Below, in pieces: positions 17,355 through 26,855 of a stretch of DNA of 64,000 nt. The DNA is from Chryseolinea serpens (GTDB taxonomy: Bacteria > Bacteroidota > Bacteroidia > Cytophagales > Cyclobacteriaceae). How positions within the stretch are numbered: position 1 is the stretch's first letter; each line of letters starts with the position of its first letter. The position numbers and the translations under genes are program-made. The notes beneath the pieces are model-generated. The model was not told where the DNA came from, searched no databases, and saw nothing but the letters and a program-made list of their open reading frames with translations. The stretch is from contig NZ_FQWQ01000001.1 in NCBI RefSeq assembly GCF_900129725.1, positions 744,001 to 808,000 on the forward strand, written 5' to 3'.

Positions 17355-17496
17355 GAGGGGGTGCTTCGTGTTGATTTAGCGCAGGCCGGTAAATGCAGTC
17401 ATTTCCTTTTTTTCTGATGGATGTGAGCTTTATGGCTTTTTTGCAGTTTTCGAAAGTACCGGTTTTTCGATTTTAGCAATCCTCAAAACCCACGTT

Positions 17497-17820
17497 ATGT
17501 CGTCCTCGCGCATCGACCAACTTCAGCAGTTCTACCAGGAAGATCCAACCGATCCCTTTAACCTTTATGCGCTCGCCCTCGAACAGCAAAAGATCGACGG
17601 TCAAAAAGCGATTGAGTTGTTTACCCGGCTCACCAAGGAGCATCCGGAATACATTCCAACCTACTATCATTTGGGAAGGGCCTACCAGGATCTGGGAAAC
17701 CGCGACCAGGCGTTGAAAACGTTTATGGCGGGCATTGAACAAGCCCGGCGTCATAGCGACCTGAAAGCCCTTCGCGAGTTACACGCGGCACACCAGGATT
17801 TGCTTTTCGATATCGAGTAA
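17497..17820 (+). CDS. Small TPR protein
   Basis: 107 aa, MSSSRIDQLQQFYQEDP. Two to three tetratricopeptide helices pairs are visible (PFNLYALALEQQKIDGQKAIELF, IPTYYHLGRAYQDLGNRDQALKTF). There is no signal peptide, so it is cytoplasmic, probably an adaptor for protein-protein contact. It converges with the SprB/cytochrome lipoprotein; the two stop codons are 3 bases apart. Confidence 0.88.
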   Translation: MSSSRIDQLQQFYQEDPTDPFNLYALALEQQKIDGQKAIELFTRLTKEHPEYIPTYYHLGRAYQDLGNRDQALKTFMAGIEQARRHSDLKALRELHAAHQDLLFDIE

Positions 17821-17823
17821 GAA

Positions 17824-18627
17824 TCAGTTGGCCAGCGCCCCGTCGTCTACCCAGCAGGCGATGAGTTGGATTTGGGCGTCGGTGAGCGATCCTTCGGCGG
17901 GCATGCTGCGGTCCTGGGTTTTCGACTTCATGCTTTTGGCGTAGGTTTTGGCGTTGGCAAAAACGCGGAGGTCGGGACGCGAACCGTTGTGGCATCCGCT
18001 CAGCGCACATTTGGTTTCGATGATGGGCTTGATGTCGTTCTCCCAACTCGTGCCGCTGAATCCGCGGGGAATGGTCACCCCCAAATTTACAACACACCCC
18101 TCATTGTCCTTCACCATAATGGTTTGATAGCCTTCCGGCAGATTGCTAAACGTATTGTTCTCTGTAAAATCGCCCGTCCCGATAGCAAACAGGTAAGGCG
18201 GGTTTCCGCTGGACACTTGTAGCGTAACGGCACCGTTGCTTCCCAGGCACGAATTGTCGTCGGTGATCTCGGCCGTGAACGTAAAGTCCTTTGCTTTTAT
18301 ATAAACATTGTCGAGGGTCGTGCTGCAACGGTTGGCGTCGGTCAGGACGATGGTGTAGATGCCGGGGGGTAAGTTGTTGAACTGGCCGTTGTCCTGGGTG
18401 GGACCGTTTTTGAGGGAAAACTGGTAGGGTTCCTTGCCCCCACTGCCAAACACTTTCAGACTGCCATCGGCCACGCCGCATTGGGTGGCATTCACCACGG
18501 TGCCCAGGCTTAGGAAGAGACCGGATTTTTCACAATCCACCGGGTCCTCATCACTGGAGCAGGCCATCACACCGAAGGCCACGGCCAAGCCAAACCAAAA
18601 CTTTTGCATGTTCATGCGATTGATCAA
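17824..18627 (-). CDS. Lipoprotein with SprB-type repeats and a C-terminal CX4CH haem domain
   Basis: 267 aa. A lipobox ends at Cys23 (VAFGVMACSS); starts at 18615 or 18609 are equally possible. Two SprB-like repeats follow (GSLKVFGSGGKEPYQFSLKN, GAVTLQVSSGNPPYLFAI), a fold of Bacteroidota surface adhesins. The last ~75 residues read as a compact cytochrome c: CALSGCH gives a CX4CH variant haem motif and MPAEGSLTDAQIQLIACWVDDG supplies a candidate axial Met and the usual closing helix. It is likely surface-exposed; redox partner unknown. Confidence 0.75.
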   Translation of the reverse strand: MINRMNMQKFWFGLAVAFGVMACSSDEDPVDCEKSGLFLSLGTVVNATQCGVADGSLKVFGSGGKEPYQFSLKNGPTQDNGQFNNLPPGIYTIVLTDANRCSTTLDNVYIKAKDFTFTAEITDDNSCLGSNGAVTLQVSSGNPPYLFAIGTGDFTENNTFSNLPEGYQTIMVKDNEGCVVNLGVTIPRGFSGTSWENDIKPIIETKCALSGCHNGSRPDLRVFANAKTYAKSMKSKTQDRSMPAEGSLTDAQIQLIACWVDDGALAN

Positions 18628-18708
18628 CAGCCAAAGGTAAGGAGAAGCGCCGTACGAAACAGGGCGTTGCTTGTCGGAATCGTAGATTGAACGAAAAATT
18701 CAGCGGTC

Positions 18709-20241
18709 CTAGAACGGCGTCTCGTCGTCGTCGCGCATAGGCGGTAACGACGGGGGTTCGCTGTCGGGGTTGAAGGTGTTGAGGCGGCTTTCGCGGGTGA
18801 TCATGCCCGAGAAGGGGTTGTCGTAGGATGACATCGGTGCGTCGAGGTCGCCAAACTTGGTGTACTTGCCAATGAACTTCAGCTTCACACTGCCCACCGA
18901 TCCGTTCCGGTGTTTGGCAATGATCACTTCGCCCATGCCTTGTGTGGGCAGGCCTTCTTCGTCGACGGTGATCTTATAATATTCAGGACGGTACAAGAAC
19001 ATAACGATATCGGCGTCCTGCTCGATGGAACCCGATTCGCGCAAGTCGGAAAGTTGAGGCCGTTTGTCGCCACCACGGGTTTCCACACCCCGGCTTAACT
19101 GCGAGAGGGCCAGCACGGGGACGCTCAATTCCTTGGCGATACCTTTCAGTGCCCGCGAGATGGAAGCGATCTCTTGTTCGCGGTTACCACCTTGATCGCC
19201 CCGCATCAGCTGCAGGTAGTCGATCACGATGATCTGGATGTTGTTCTCCGCTTTCAAGCGACGGCATTTGGCGCGAAGTTCCAACACGGAAAGTGCGGGT
19301 GTGTCGTCGATAAAGATCGGGGCGGTGGCCAGCTTGTTTGTTTTGTGGACCAATTGCGTCCACTCGTGATCGGCCAGGGTACCGCGTTTTATTTTTTCGC
19401 CTTCCAGTTCGGCTTCCGCCGAGATCATCCGGTTAACTAACTGGATAGACGCCATTTCCAACGAGAAGATGGCCACGGGAACTTTGAATTCCACCGCGGC
19501 ATTGCGAAGCGCCGACACCACGAAGGCGGTCTTACCCATACCGGGGCGGGCGGCGATGATGACCAAGTCTGATTTCTGCCAGCCTGACGTCATGCGGTCA
19601 AGGGCGGTAAAGCCGCTGGGCACGCCGGTGAGGCCGTCTTTGTGTTCTTTCAGGGATTGAAGTTCCTGGATCGCCCGCGTCATGAGGTTGCGCATGTTGT
19701 CGTAGTTCTTGCGCAGGTTGGAATCGGAGATCTGGAAAATGGATTGTTCGGTTTTGTCGAGCAGCTCGAACACATCGGTCGTGTCCTCATAGGCATCGTG
19801 CTGGATCTGCGACGACACCTGGATGAGTTCGCGCTTGATGGCCATCTCCATGATGACGCGCGCGTGATACTCGATGTTGGCTGCCGAGCTCACTTTGGAC
19901 GTAAGCTCCGCAATATAGTAAGCACCCCCAACCAGCTCGATCTTGCCGGACTTGCGCAGTTGGTTCACCACGGTACGCATATCGACGGGATCGGAAGACT
20001 TGAAGAGTTCGACGATGGCGGAATAGATTTCCTTGTGGGTCTCGCTGTAGAAATGTTCGGGCTTCAAAAATTCCACCACGGCGTTCAACGCATTCTTCTC
20101 CAGCATGAGCGCACCCAACACCGTCTCTTCAAGATCAAGTGCCTGAGGGGGTAACTTGCCCAACCCTTCCGAGATCTCTCTGGGAATGAGTTTGTTCGAC
20201 TTGTTACCGACCCTCAGTGACGTTGATCTTCCTTGCTCCAT
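18709..20241 (-). CDS. dnaB: Replicative DNA helicase DnaB
   Basis: 510 aa from the ATG at 20241 (MEQGRSTSLRVGNKSNK); the frame upstream to 20289 is rejected as non-conserved. An N-terminal DnaB domain (PPQALDLEETVLGALML) precedes a RecA-type motor with Walker A RPGMGKT at 232-238, Walker B IIVIDYLQLM and the LSQLSR and DLRESGSIEQDAD motifs. No intein is present. This hexameric 5'-3' helicase unwinds DNA ahead of the replisome. A TACGTTTG promoter box lies 38 bases upstream. It is divergent from mpl. Confidence 0.96.
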   Translation of the reverse strand: MEQGRSTSLRVGNKSNKLIPREISEGLGKLPPQALDLEETVLGALMLEKNALNAVVEFLKPEHFYSETHKEIYSAIVELFKSSDPVDMRTVVNQLRKSGKIELVGGAYYIAELTSKVSSAANIEYHARVIMEMAIKRELIQVSSQIQHDAYEDTTDVFELLDKTEQSIFQISDSNLRKNYDNMRNLMTRAIQELQSLKEHKDGLTGVPSGFTALDRMTSGWQKSDLVIIAARPGMGKTAFVVSALRNAAVEFKVPVAIFSLEMASIQLVNRMISAEAELEGEKIKRGTLADHEWTQLVHKTNKLATAPIFIDDTPALSVLELRAKCRRLKAENNIQIIVIDYLQLMRGDQGGNREQEIASISRALKGIAKELSVPVLALSQLSRGVETRGGDKRPQLSDLRESGSIEQDADIVMFLYRPEYYKITVDEEGLPTQGMGEVIIAKHRNGSVGSVKLKFIGKYTKFGDLDAPMSSYDNPFSGMITRESRLNTFNPDSEPPSLPPMRDDDETPF

Positions 20242-20278
20242 ACAGTGGTTGTTGTACGTGTTTTCTTTGTAAAGGCGA

Positions 20279-20286
20279 CAAACGTA
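20279..20286 (-). promoter_or_regulatory. Candidate -7 box (TACGTTTG) of dnaB
   Basis: Minus-strand TACGTTTG fits TAnnTTTG, 37 bases before the dnaB ATG. No clear -33 TTTG at the expected spacing. Confidence 0.5.
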
Positions 20287-20471
20287 CAATCATTACGAAT
20301 CAGTCTGCCCACAACTTATACACAATTCACCAACAAGGTAAATGTTAATAAATTCCAAACGACACTTTATCGGAAAGATTGTTGTGTGAAGCCAATGTGA
20401 AGCAGCGAACAGATAGTGAGGACTTTCAAACCCCAAACATTTTTGCTTACTTTAACCGGAATTTTTTTTCG

Positions 20472-21848
20472 ATGCAGCAAAAGAAGCAAAAGATTCATTT
20501 CATCGCCATTGGCGGAAGCGTTATGCACAATCTTGCCATTGCGCTGAAACAAGGCGGGCATGAAGTGAGCGGTTCGGATGATGAGATCGTTGATCCTTCA
20601 CGTAGTACATTAGCACAACACGGCTTACTGCCTGATACAGAGGGCTGGAACCCTGATAAAATCACCCCCGCCTTGGATGCCGTCATCCTCGGTATGCACG
20701 CCAAAGTGGACAACCCCGAGCTCTTAAAAGCGCAGCAACTGGGGCTTCGCATCTTCTCTTTCCCGGAGTATATCTATGAGCACTCCAAGAACAAACAGCG
20801 GATCGTGATCGCGGGCAGCCATGGAAAGACCACCATCACGGCCATTGTGATCCACGTGCTCCACTATTTTAAACATAAATTTGATTACGTGCTGGGGGCC
20901 AAGGTGAAAGGCATCGAGAACACCGTGAAGCTTTCGGATGCACCCATCATCGTGATCGAAGGCGACGAGTACTTATCCTCTGCGTTAGACCCCACACCGA
21001 AATTCATTCGCTATCAACATCATATCGGCCTCATCAGCGGCATCGCGTGGGATCACTACAACGTGTTTCCCAACGAGGAAGAATATGTAAAACAGTTTGA
21101 TCTCTTTGCCGACGCAACACCCAAAGGCGGCATCCTCATCTATTGTGAGCAAGATTCCATGGCACTCATGATCGGCAAGAAAGAACGCGCCGACACGTTG
21201 GAGCTCAGCTACAAAAATCATCCGCACACCTCCGACAACAACGGGCAATTCTTCCTCACCAACGGCAAGGAACGTTACCCCATCAAAATATTTGGAAGTC
21301 ATAACTACCAGAACATCAGCGGGGCTAAGGAGATCTTGAAGAAGATCGGCATCACTCCCGAGCAGTTCCTGGAAGCGATCACCAGTTTTGAAGGCGCCGC
21401 CGGCAGATTGCAGAAGATGAAAGAGTATCCCTCCACGTCGGTGTACAAAGATTTTGCACATGCACCCTCCAAGGTCAAAGCTACGGTGAAAGCCTTAAAG
21501 GAAATTGCGCCTTCGCGTGATTTAGTTGCTGTGTTTGAGCTTCATACGTTTAGCAGTCTCAACAAGAAATTCATTCCCCAATACAAAGACAGCATGAAGG
21601 CTGCCCAACAGCAGATCGTATACTTCAACCCCGCGAAAATGAAAGACAAGGGAATGGAGGTCCTCACGGAAGATGACATCCGCAAGGCGTTTGCCGCCCC
21701 GGGCCTTTTGGTTTTTCAGGACAAGACGGCGTTGGAGAATTTCCTGCTCCAGCAATCCTGGAAGAACAAGAACCTGCTGTTCATGAGCTCCGGCCAATTC
21801 GGCGGACTGGACATCCCTGCACTGGCCGAAAAACTCCAGGTATCCTGA
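20472..21848 (+). CDS. mpl: UDP-N-acetylmuramate:L-Ala-gamma-D-Glu-meso-DAP ligase (murein tripeptide recycling)
   Basis: 458 aa from the ATG at 20472 (MQQKKQKIHFIAIGGS); the upstream frame to 20379 lacks family similarity. It belongs to the Mur ligase family: N-terminal IHFIAIGGSVMHNLA, ATP loop GSHGKTT at 115-121, the IEGDEYLSSALD and AWDHYNVFP segments of Mpl, and DFAHAPSKVKATV in the C-terminal domain. Mpl reattaches recycled tripeptide to UDP-MurNAc and so bypasses MurC to MurE. It is divergent from dnaB and 39 bases ahead of the exonuclease gene. Confidence 0.93.
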   Translation: MQQKKQKIHFIAIGGSVMHNLAIALKQGGHEVSGSDDEIVDPSRSTLAQHGLLPDTEGWNPDKITPALDAVILGMHAKVDNPELLKAQQLGLRIFSFPEYIYEHSKNKQRIVIAGSHGKTTITAIVIHVLHYFKHKFDYVLGAKVKGIENTVKLSDAPIIVIEGDEYLSSALDPTPKFIRYQHHIGLISGIAWDHYNVFPNEEEYVKQFDLFADATPKGGILIYCEQDSMALMIGKKERADTLELSYKNHPHTSDNNGQFFLTNGKERYPIKIFGSHNYQNISGAKEILKKIGITPEQFLEAITSFEGAAGRLQKMKEYPSTSVYKDFAHAPSKVKATVKALKEIAPSRDLVAVFELHTFSSLNKKFIPQYKDSMKAAQQQIVYFNPAKMKDKGMEVLTEDDIRKAFAAPGLLVFQDKTALENFLLQQSWKNKNLLFMSSGQFGGLDIPALAEKLQVS

Positions 21849-21887
21849 AAAAACGGAGACCCATTTTTTACTTCTTTATCGCCCCTC

Positions 21888-22691
21888 ATGAAACTCAACT
21901 TACGGAATCCGCTTTGCTTTTTTGACCTCGAAACCACCGGCATCAACATCACCCAGGACCGCATCATCGAAATTGCCGTCATCAAGTTGATGCCCAATGG
22001 CGAAGCGATCCACAAGTCGAACGTGCTCAATCCCGGCATTCCCATTCCAGCCGAAACTTCGGCCATTCACGGCCTGCGCGAGGAAGATGTGAAAGACAAA
22101 CCCACGTTCAAAGAAGTGGCCAAGGACTATGCCCGCTTCTTCGACGGCGCCGACCTGGCAGGCTTCAACATCCTGAAGTTTGATGTGCCCATGCTGGTAG
22201 AGGAGTTCCTGCGCAACGACATCGAGTTCGACTATCACCGCAAGAAGATCATCGACGCCCAGAAGATCTTTCACCTCATGGAGAAACGGACGCTCGCCGC
22301 GGCATACCGTTTTTATGTAAATAAAGAAATCGAAAACTCCCACACCGCCGAGGCCGACACCCAGGCCACCATGGAAGTGCTGCTAGCCCAGGTGGAACGC
22401 TATGAAGGCCAGGAAGTGACCGACGGTCTCAACCGTAAGATTGGCGAAATCAAAAACGACATCGAGACGCTTCATAAGATCACCTCCACGGGCATGGTCG
22501 ACCTGGCGGGCCGCATGATCTTTAATCAAAAAGGGGAAGAGATCTTCAATTTCGGCAAGCACAAAAACAAGGTGGTCACCGAAGTGTTCAAGATCGAGCC
22601 GCCCTACTACGAGTGGATGATGAATGGCGATTTCCCACTCGATACCAAGCGCAAACTCACCGAGATCAAGCTGCGCGGCTTCCGGAAATAA
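21888..22691 (+). CDS. DnaQ-family 3'-5' exonuclease with ExoX-like C-terminal domain
   Basis: 267 aa. The DEDDh exonuclease core has Exo I FFDLETTG at 11-18 (D13, E15), a mid-domain Asp in NILKFDVPML (D99), and H152 and D157 in SHTAEAD. The C-terminal part (FNFGKHKNKVVTEV...YYEWMM) matches the small domain found after the exonuclease in ExoX-type proteins. It probably acts in repair or proofreading-like trimming of single-stranded ends. It may be co-transcribed with mpl, and it converges with the DUF1684 gene with one base between the two stop codons. Confidence 0.92.
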   Translation: MKLNLRNPLCFFDLETTGINITQDRIIEIAVIKLMPNGEAIHKSNVLNPGIPIPAETSAIHGLREEDVKDKPTFKEVAKDYARFFDGADLAGFNILKFDVPMLVEEFLRNDIEFDYHRKKIIDAQKIFHLMEKRTLAAAYRFYVNKEIENSHTAEADTQATMEVLLAQVERYEGQEVTDGLNRKIGEIKNDIETLHKITSTGMVDLAGRMIFNQKGEEIFNFGKHKNKVVTEVFKIEPPYYEWMMNGDFPLDTKRKLTEIKLRGFRK

Positions 22692-22692
22692 T

Positions 22693-23337
22693 TTAGTGTG
22701 ACGTTTCTTTGAATCGCTTCTCTCCTGCTCTCACCTCCACCGGCAGATTATTGGCGGCCGGCGGAATGGGACACGAAAACCTGGGGCTGTAGCTACACGA
22801 AGGATTGTAGCATAAATTGAAGTCCACGATCACTTCCTCTGCTTTTGGTATTTTGAAATCGATATACCGGCCTACGTCGTAGGTCTCTTCTCCGTTGGTA
22901 TCGTCCGTGAAGGGGATGAACAGGTAATCGGCAAACTCCTCGCGCTGCGACAGCACCGGATTCTGGTATACTTCCAAAACATAATCTTTTCCCTGCAGCA
23001 CAAAATGCACCTCGCCATACTTCAGGTATTCGGGCTGGCGCGTGGTGGTGGTTTGCATTTTGAAGAGCACAGGGTTCTCGGTTCGCACGAAGGTGGCCTT
23101 CACGCGATAGCTGAGATCGATGGGGTAATATTTCAGTCCTTTGAAATGTTTCCGGTCGCGTTTCTCCAGGGGTGAGGCATCGGGGTCGCGGAATTCCTTT
23201 TCTTGTTTTTGACGATGCTCGTTGATCTCGCGGACGGCGTCATCGTCGGTTTGGGCTGCGCTATAAAAAAATGCCAGGGTCAGGAGGACTAACACTCCTA
23301 ACCTTGGCATCATTGATCTCCTTAACGAAAGGGTCAT
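22693..23337 (-). CDS. DUF1684 secreted protein
   Basis: 214 aa with an N-terminal signal (MTLSLRRSMMPRLGVLVLLTLAFFYSAAQ; a start at 23313 would keep it). DUF1684 is clear from FKGLKYYPIDLSYRVKATF, GKDYVLEVYQNP, FIPFTDDTNG and the closing CYNPSCSYSPRFSCPIPP with its paired Cys. The family occurs widely in Bacteroidota and actinobacteria and has no proven activity. It starts 13 bases after the M48 peptidase gene, so both are on one transcript. Confidence 0.88.
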   Translation of the reverse strand: MTLSLRRSMMPRLGVLVLLTLAFFYSAAQTDDDAVREINEHRQKQEKEFRDPDASPLEKRDRKHFKGLKYYPIDLSYRVKATFVRTENPVLFKMQTTTTRQPEYLKYGEVHFVLQGKDYVLEVYQNPVLSQREEFADYLFIPFTDDTNGEETYDVGRYIDFKIPKAEEVIVDFNLCYNPSCSYSPRFSCPIPPAANNLPVEVRAGEKRFKETSH

Positions 23338-23350
23338 GACGGAACGGTTT

Positions 23351-24148
23351 CTATTTCTTCTTGTAGGTCAGTGCTTCGGGAATCCAGCCCTTCAGATCCT
23401 GGATGCGGGTGGCATGCGAGGGGTGAGTGGAGAGGAATTCCATGGGTTCGGAACCACCGCTCATGGAGGCCATGCGTTCCCAGAAAACAGGGGCCTGGTT
23501 CGGATCGTAGCCGGCCATGGTCATGAAGATGAGGCCGATGTGGTCGGCTTCGGATTCCTGGTCGCGGCTATACTTCAAGATCCCCAGGTTGGTGCCGGCG
23601 CCAACGGCCTGCATCAGCAGGTTCTGGCCGGCCGTGGGGTTTTGTCCAATCAACTCACCGAGCGTGGCCAGGCCATATTGGGCGACCATCTGCTGGCTCA
23701 TCCGTTCGCGGCCGTGGTTGGCAATCGCATGGGCCACTTCGTGACCCATTACAATGGCGACACCGGTTTCGTCTTTGCAAACCGGCATGATGCCGGTGTA
23801 GAAGGCCACCTTGCCACCGGGCATACACCAGGCGTTCACGGTCTTGGGGTCGTCGATGAGGTTAAATTCCCAGGCAAAGCCCGAAAGTTCGGAGGAGAGG
23901 CCTTTACTGGCCATGTACTCTTCTACGGCTTTTTCTATTTTAGCACCGACCTTTTTGACCATTTGGGTCTGTTCCTGGTTGGTGGAGAGAGGTCCTTTCT
24001 TGATCACTTCGGCATACTGTTGCTGCGACATCGGGATAACTTCCGCATTGGAAACGAGGCTAAGTTGCTTGCGTCCTGTCACCGCTACGGAGGCGCAGGC
24101 ATAAATAACCAAACCGGTAATAGAAAAGATGAATAGCTTCTTTAGCAT
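23351..24148 (-). CDS. M48-family lipoprotein metalloprotease (BepA/LoiP-like)
   Basis: 265 aa from the ATG at 24148 (MLKKLFIFSITGLVIYAC, lipobox Cys18). HEVAH at 136-140 gives two zinc-binding His and the catalytic Glu, and EADHIG about 65 residues later gives the third ligand. NAWCMPGGKVAFYTG and STHPSHATRIQ are typical of the M48C group, periplasmic proteases that check outer membrane protein assembly. The lipid anchor suits that role. It leads a two-gene unit with the DUF1684 protein. Confidence 0.92.
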   Translation of the reverse strand: MLKKLFIFSITGLVIYACASVAVTGRKQLSLVSNAEVIPMSQQQYAEVIKKGPLSTNQEQTQMVKKVGAKIEKAVEEYMASKGLSSELSGFAWEFNLIDDPKTVNAWCMPGGKVAFYTGIMPVCKDETGVAIVMGHEVAHAIANHGRERMSQQMVAQYGLATLGELIGQNPTAGQNLLMQAVGAGTNLGILKYSRDQESEADHIGLIFMTMAGYDPNQAPVFWERMASMSGGSEPMEFLSTHPSHATRIQDLKGWIPEALTYKKK

Positions 24149-24320
24149 ATGACTTATTTTTGGGTAAAAATACAAATCCGGGCGAGGATTGTTTCATAGA
24201 TTTGCTGGAATCCAGTTCATTTTCGCCCGGTGAGCGGAGTAGTTTGTACACACATCATGCCATCACACGAAACGCGCAAAGCCCAGATTGACAACCCAGC
24301 CTTAACCAAAATCGTAACCC

Positions 24321-24935
24321 ATGAGAATCTTCGCCATCGGCAGAAATTATGCAGAGCACATCAAGGAATTGAACAATGAAAGGCCCGACGAGCCCGTTAT
24401 CTTTACCAAACCCGACACCGCCATCTTGCGCGACAATGCGCCCTTTTACTATCCCGACTTTTCAAAGGACATCCACCACGAAGTGGAATTAGTGCTACGG
24501 GTGAGTAAAGAAGGCAAGAACATTGAGGAGAAATTTGCCCAAAAATACTACGATGCCATTGGCCTCGGAATCGATTTCACAGCACGGGATTTGCAGCAGA
24601 AGGCAAAAGAGAAAGGCTTGCCGTGGGATATCGCCAAGGGCTTTAACGGGTCCGCGCCGTTGGGGAACAGCTTCAAGCCCATCGCCGAGTTCAAAGACCT
24701 GAAGAACATCAACTTCAGTTTGAAGGTGGACGGAGAAATAAAGCAACAAGGGAACACAAGTCTTATGCTTTTTAGTTTTGATTATATAATTTCGTACTTA
24801 TCCAGATTTTTTACGCTGCGGACTGGCGATTTGATTTTTACGGGCACGCCAAAAGGTGTTGGCCCTGTCAAGGTTGGGAATGTGTTATCAGCTTACATGG
24901 AAGATGAAAAACTTTTGGAATTTGAAGTCAGGTAG
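24321..24935 (+). CDS. Fumarylacetoacetate hydrolase family protein
   Basis: 204 aa covering one FAH catalytic domain. HHEVELVLRVS holds the metal-binding Glu residues, GLGIDFTARDLQ and PWDIAKGFNGSAPLG are family motifs, and GDLIFTGTPKGVGPV closes the site. Small members act as acylpyruvases or oxaloacetate decarboxylases on 3-acylpyruvates; the exact substrate cannot be read from sequence. It starts a run of plus-strand genes; the M23 peptidase start overlaps its last 32 bases. Confidence 0.9.
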   Translation: MRIFAIGRNYAEHIKELNNERPDEPVIFTKPDTAILRDNAPFYYPDFSKDIHHEVELVLRVSKEGKNIEEKFAQKYYDAIGLGIDFTARDLQQKAKEKGLPWDIAKGFNGSAPLGNSFKPIAEFKDLKNINFSLKVDGEIKQQGNTSLMLFSFDYIISYLSRFFTLRTGDLIFTGTPKGVGPVKVGNVLSAYMEDEKLLEFEVR

Positions 24936-26850
24936 CGTCGCTGCAATACTTTTAGCGACCACCCCATTTTTTGCCTCTGCCCAATTTAGCAAGCCGGTGG
25001 AAAAATTCCCGGCCGACGGAGAGCGGTACCTCTATCCCATTTACCCGGGTCAACCCGGCTCCCTGGCCGGCACGATGGGTGAATTGCGGACCACCCACTT
25101 CCACTCGGGCATCGACATCCGCACCGACAACCGGATCGGCCTGCCCGTGCGGGCCTCGAAAAGTGGCTACATTTCGCGCATCGCCGTGACCTCGACGGGC
25201 TATGGCAACGTGATCTATATCACCCACCCCGACGGCTACACCACCCTCTATGCCCACCTGGACAAATTCCTGGGTCCCGTGGCCGAGCATGTTCGGAAGG
25301 AACAGTACACCCAAAAGACCGGCGAGATCGACCTCACCTTTACGGAGGACCAATTCCGCGTGAGACAAGGCGACACCATCGCCCTCTCCGGAAACTCCGG
25401 AGGCTCCAGCGGCCCGCACTTGCATTTCGACATCCGCGATCCACAGAATTTTGCCGTCGACCCCTTGAAGGTGGCCGGGTTTGCCGAACTGGTGGACAAG
25501 TTTCCGCCCTCCGCTGAAAAGATCGCCCTGCGCACCCTCGACATCAACTCCCGCATCAACGACCGCTTTGGCCGTTTTGAGTTTTATGCACAGCGCGTGG
25601 GCAACAACTACGTGATCACCTCGCCCATCCTGGCCCATGGCAACATCGGCGTGGAACTGGTAGCCAAAGACAAACTGGCCAACCAAAGCCCGTTCTTTGG
25701 CGGCGTGAATTATATCGAAATGAGTGTCGACAGCCAGCTCGTTTTCAGCCAGGCCATCGACAAGGTGAACGTGGCCGAGCCACGGGCCATCTATACGCTC
25801 ATGGACTTCAAGACCATGCGCAACAAAGGCACGCGTTTCTACAAACTCTATATTGATGATGGCAACGATCTCCAGTATTATGGAGCCTCGCCCGGACGCG
25901 GCATGATCAAAGTGGATTCATTAAAAGAATCCAACATTGTTATTCGCATGAAAGACAGCGACGGAAACGCCAGCAAGGTGAACTTCCGCTTGAGGCCATC
26001 GCCTCTTACCAAAAATGTGATTTCGCTCGAGAGCTACCCCTCTACCGAGTTGGCTTACGACATTACGGAAAACACCATGCTGGTGGTGGCCCAGCCTTGT
26101 GCTGCATCGGGCAACAAAGCCAGCGTGTATACGAAGGGCAACCTGCAGGAACTCGAGCCGGCCTATTTCAATGCCAACCGCGCGGTCTACCTGTTCGACC
26201 TGCGCAAGGGCCTCCCCGACTCCATTGGCGTGTGTCAGAAAATGATCGCACCAAAGATCAACGCGACCATTCCTTCGGCGACGGAGTACAAATACTATGG
26301 CGACCTGTTCGACATCGAATTTCCGCTGAACGCCCTGTATGACACTCTCTATTTGAACACGGACTATTCAAAAGAACCCGGCGATCAGGAGCTGTTCACC
26401 ATCGGCACGCGCACCGTGCCTCTGAACAAGAGCATCAACGTGTCGCTAAAAACACAACGCGTGTACCCCGACCAGAAAAATGTCGGAGTGTATCGCACCG
26501 CCGGAAAATCCTATACTTACCTGGGAGGCGAGTGGGTGAATGGTCGCATGAATTTTAGCACCCGCGAGTTTGGTGAATTCACCATTTTGAAAGATATAGA
26601 GCCTCCATCCATCCGGGTGGTGTCGGTCAATGGCCAGGGCGCGCGCTTCAAGATCAAGGACACCCTTTCGGGGATCGATAAATTTGAAGCCTACATCAAT
26701 GGTCAATGGCTGTTGATGGACTACGACGCCAAATCGTCGACCATCTGGTCGGAACGCCTTGACAACAAGGTGCCGTTGAAGGGGATGCTGGAGCTGCAGG
26801 TAACGGACAACGCCGGAAACACCTCTACCTACAGACACAAAATCCTCTAA
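24904..26850 (+). CDS. M23 family metallopeptidase, secreted
   Basis: 648 aa from the ATG at 24904 (MKNFWNLKSGSVAAILL, signal peptide to SAQ), which lies inside the end of the FAH gene. The LytM core has HFHSGID (His67, Asp71) and HLHFD (172-176), so all zinc ligands are present and it should cut peptidoglycan cross-links. The remaining ~430 residues are beta-sandwich repeats ending in a Big/fibronectin-like domain (IRVVSVNGQGARFKIKDTLSGID), probably for wall or glycan contact. Bcp follows 5 bases later. Confidence 0.92.
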   Translation: MKNFWNLKSGSVAAILLATTPFFASAQFSKPVEKFPADGERYLYPIYPGQPGSLAGTMGELRTTHFHSGIDIRTDNRIGLPVRASKSGYISRIAVTSTGYGNVIYITHPDGYTTLYAHLDKFLGPVAEHVRKEQYTQKTGEIDLTFTEDQFRVRQGDTIALSGNSGGSSGPHLHFDIRDPQNFAVDPLKVAGFAELVDKFPPSAEKIALRTLDINSRINDRFGRFEFYAQRVGNNYVITSPILAHGNIGVELVAKDKLANQSPFFGGVNYIEMSVDSQLVFSQAIDKVNVAEPRAIYTLMDFKTMRNKGTRFYKLYIDDGNDLQYYGASPGRGMIKVDSLKESNIVIRMKDSDGNASKVNFRLRPSPLTKNVISLESYPSTELAYDITENTMLVVAQPCAASGNKASVYTKGNLQELEPAYFNANRAVYLFDLRKGLPDSIGVCQKMIAPKINATIPSATEYKYYGDLFDIEFPLNALYDTLYLNTDYSKEPGDQELFTIGTRTVPLNKSINVSLKTQRVYPDQKNVGVYRTAGKSYTYLGGEWVNGRMNFSTREFGEFTILKDIEPPSIRVVSVNGQGARFKIKDTLSGIDKFEAYINGQWLLMDYDAKSSTIWSERLDNKVPLKGMLELQVTDNAGNTSTYRHKIL

Positions 26851-26855
26851 ACCCT

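Noticed and set aside
20310-20330. DnaA-box-like TTATACACA next to dnaB
   Set aside because: One mismatch, single copy, no cluster or AT-rich unwinding element; dnaB is not a usual origin marker.
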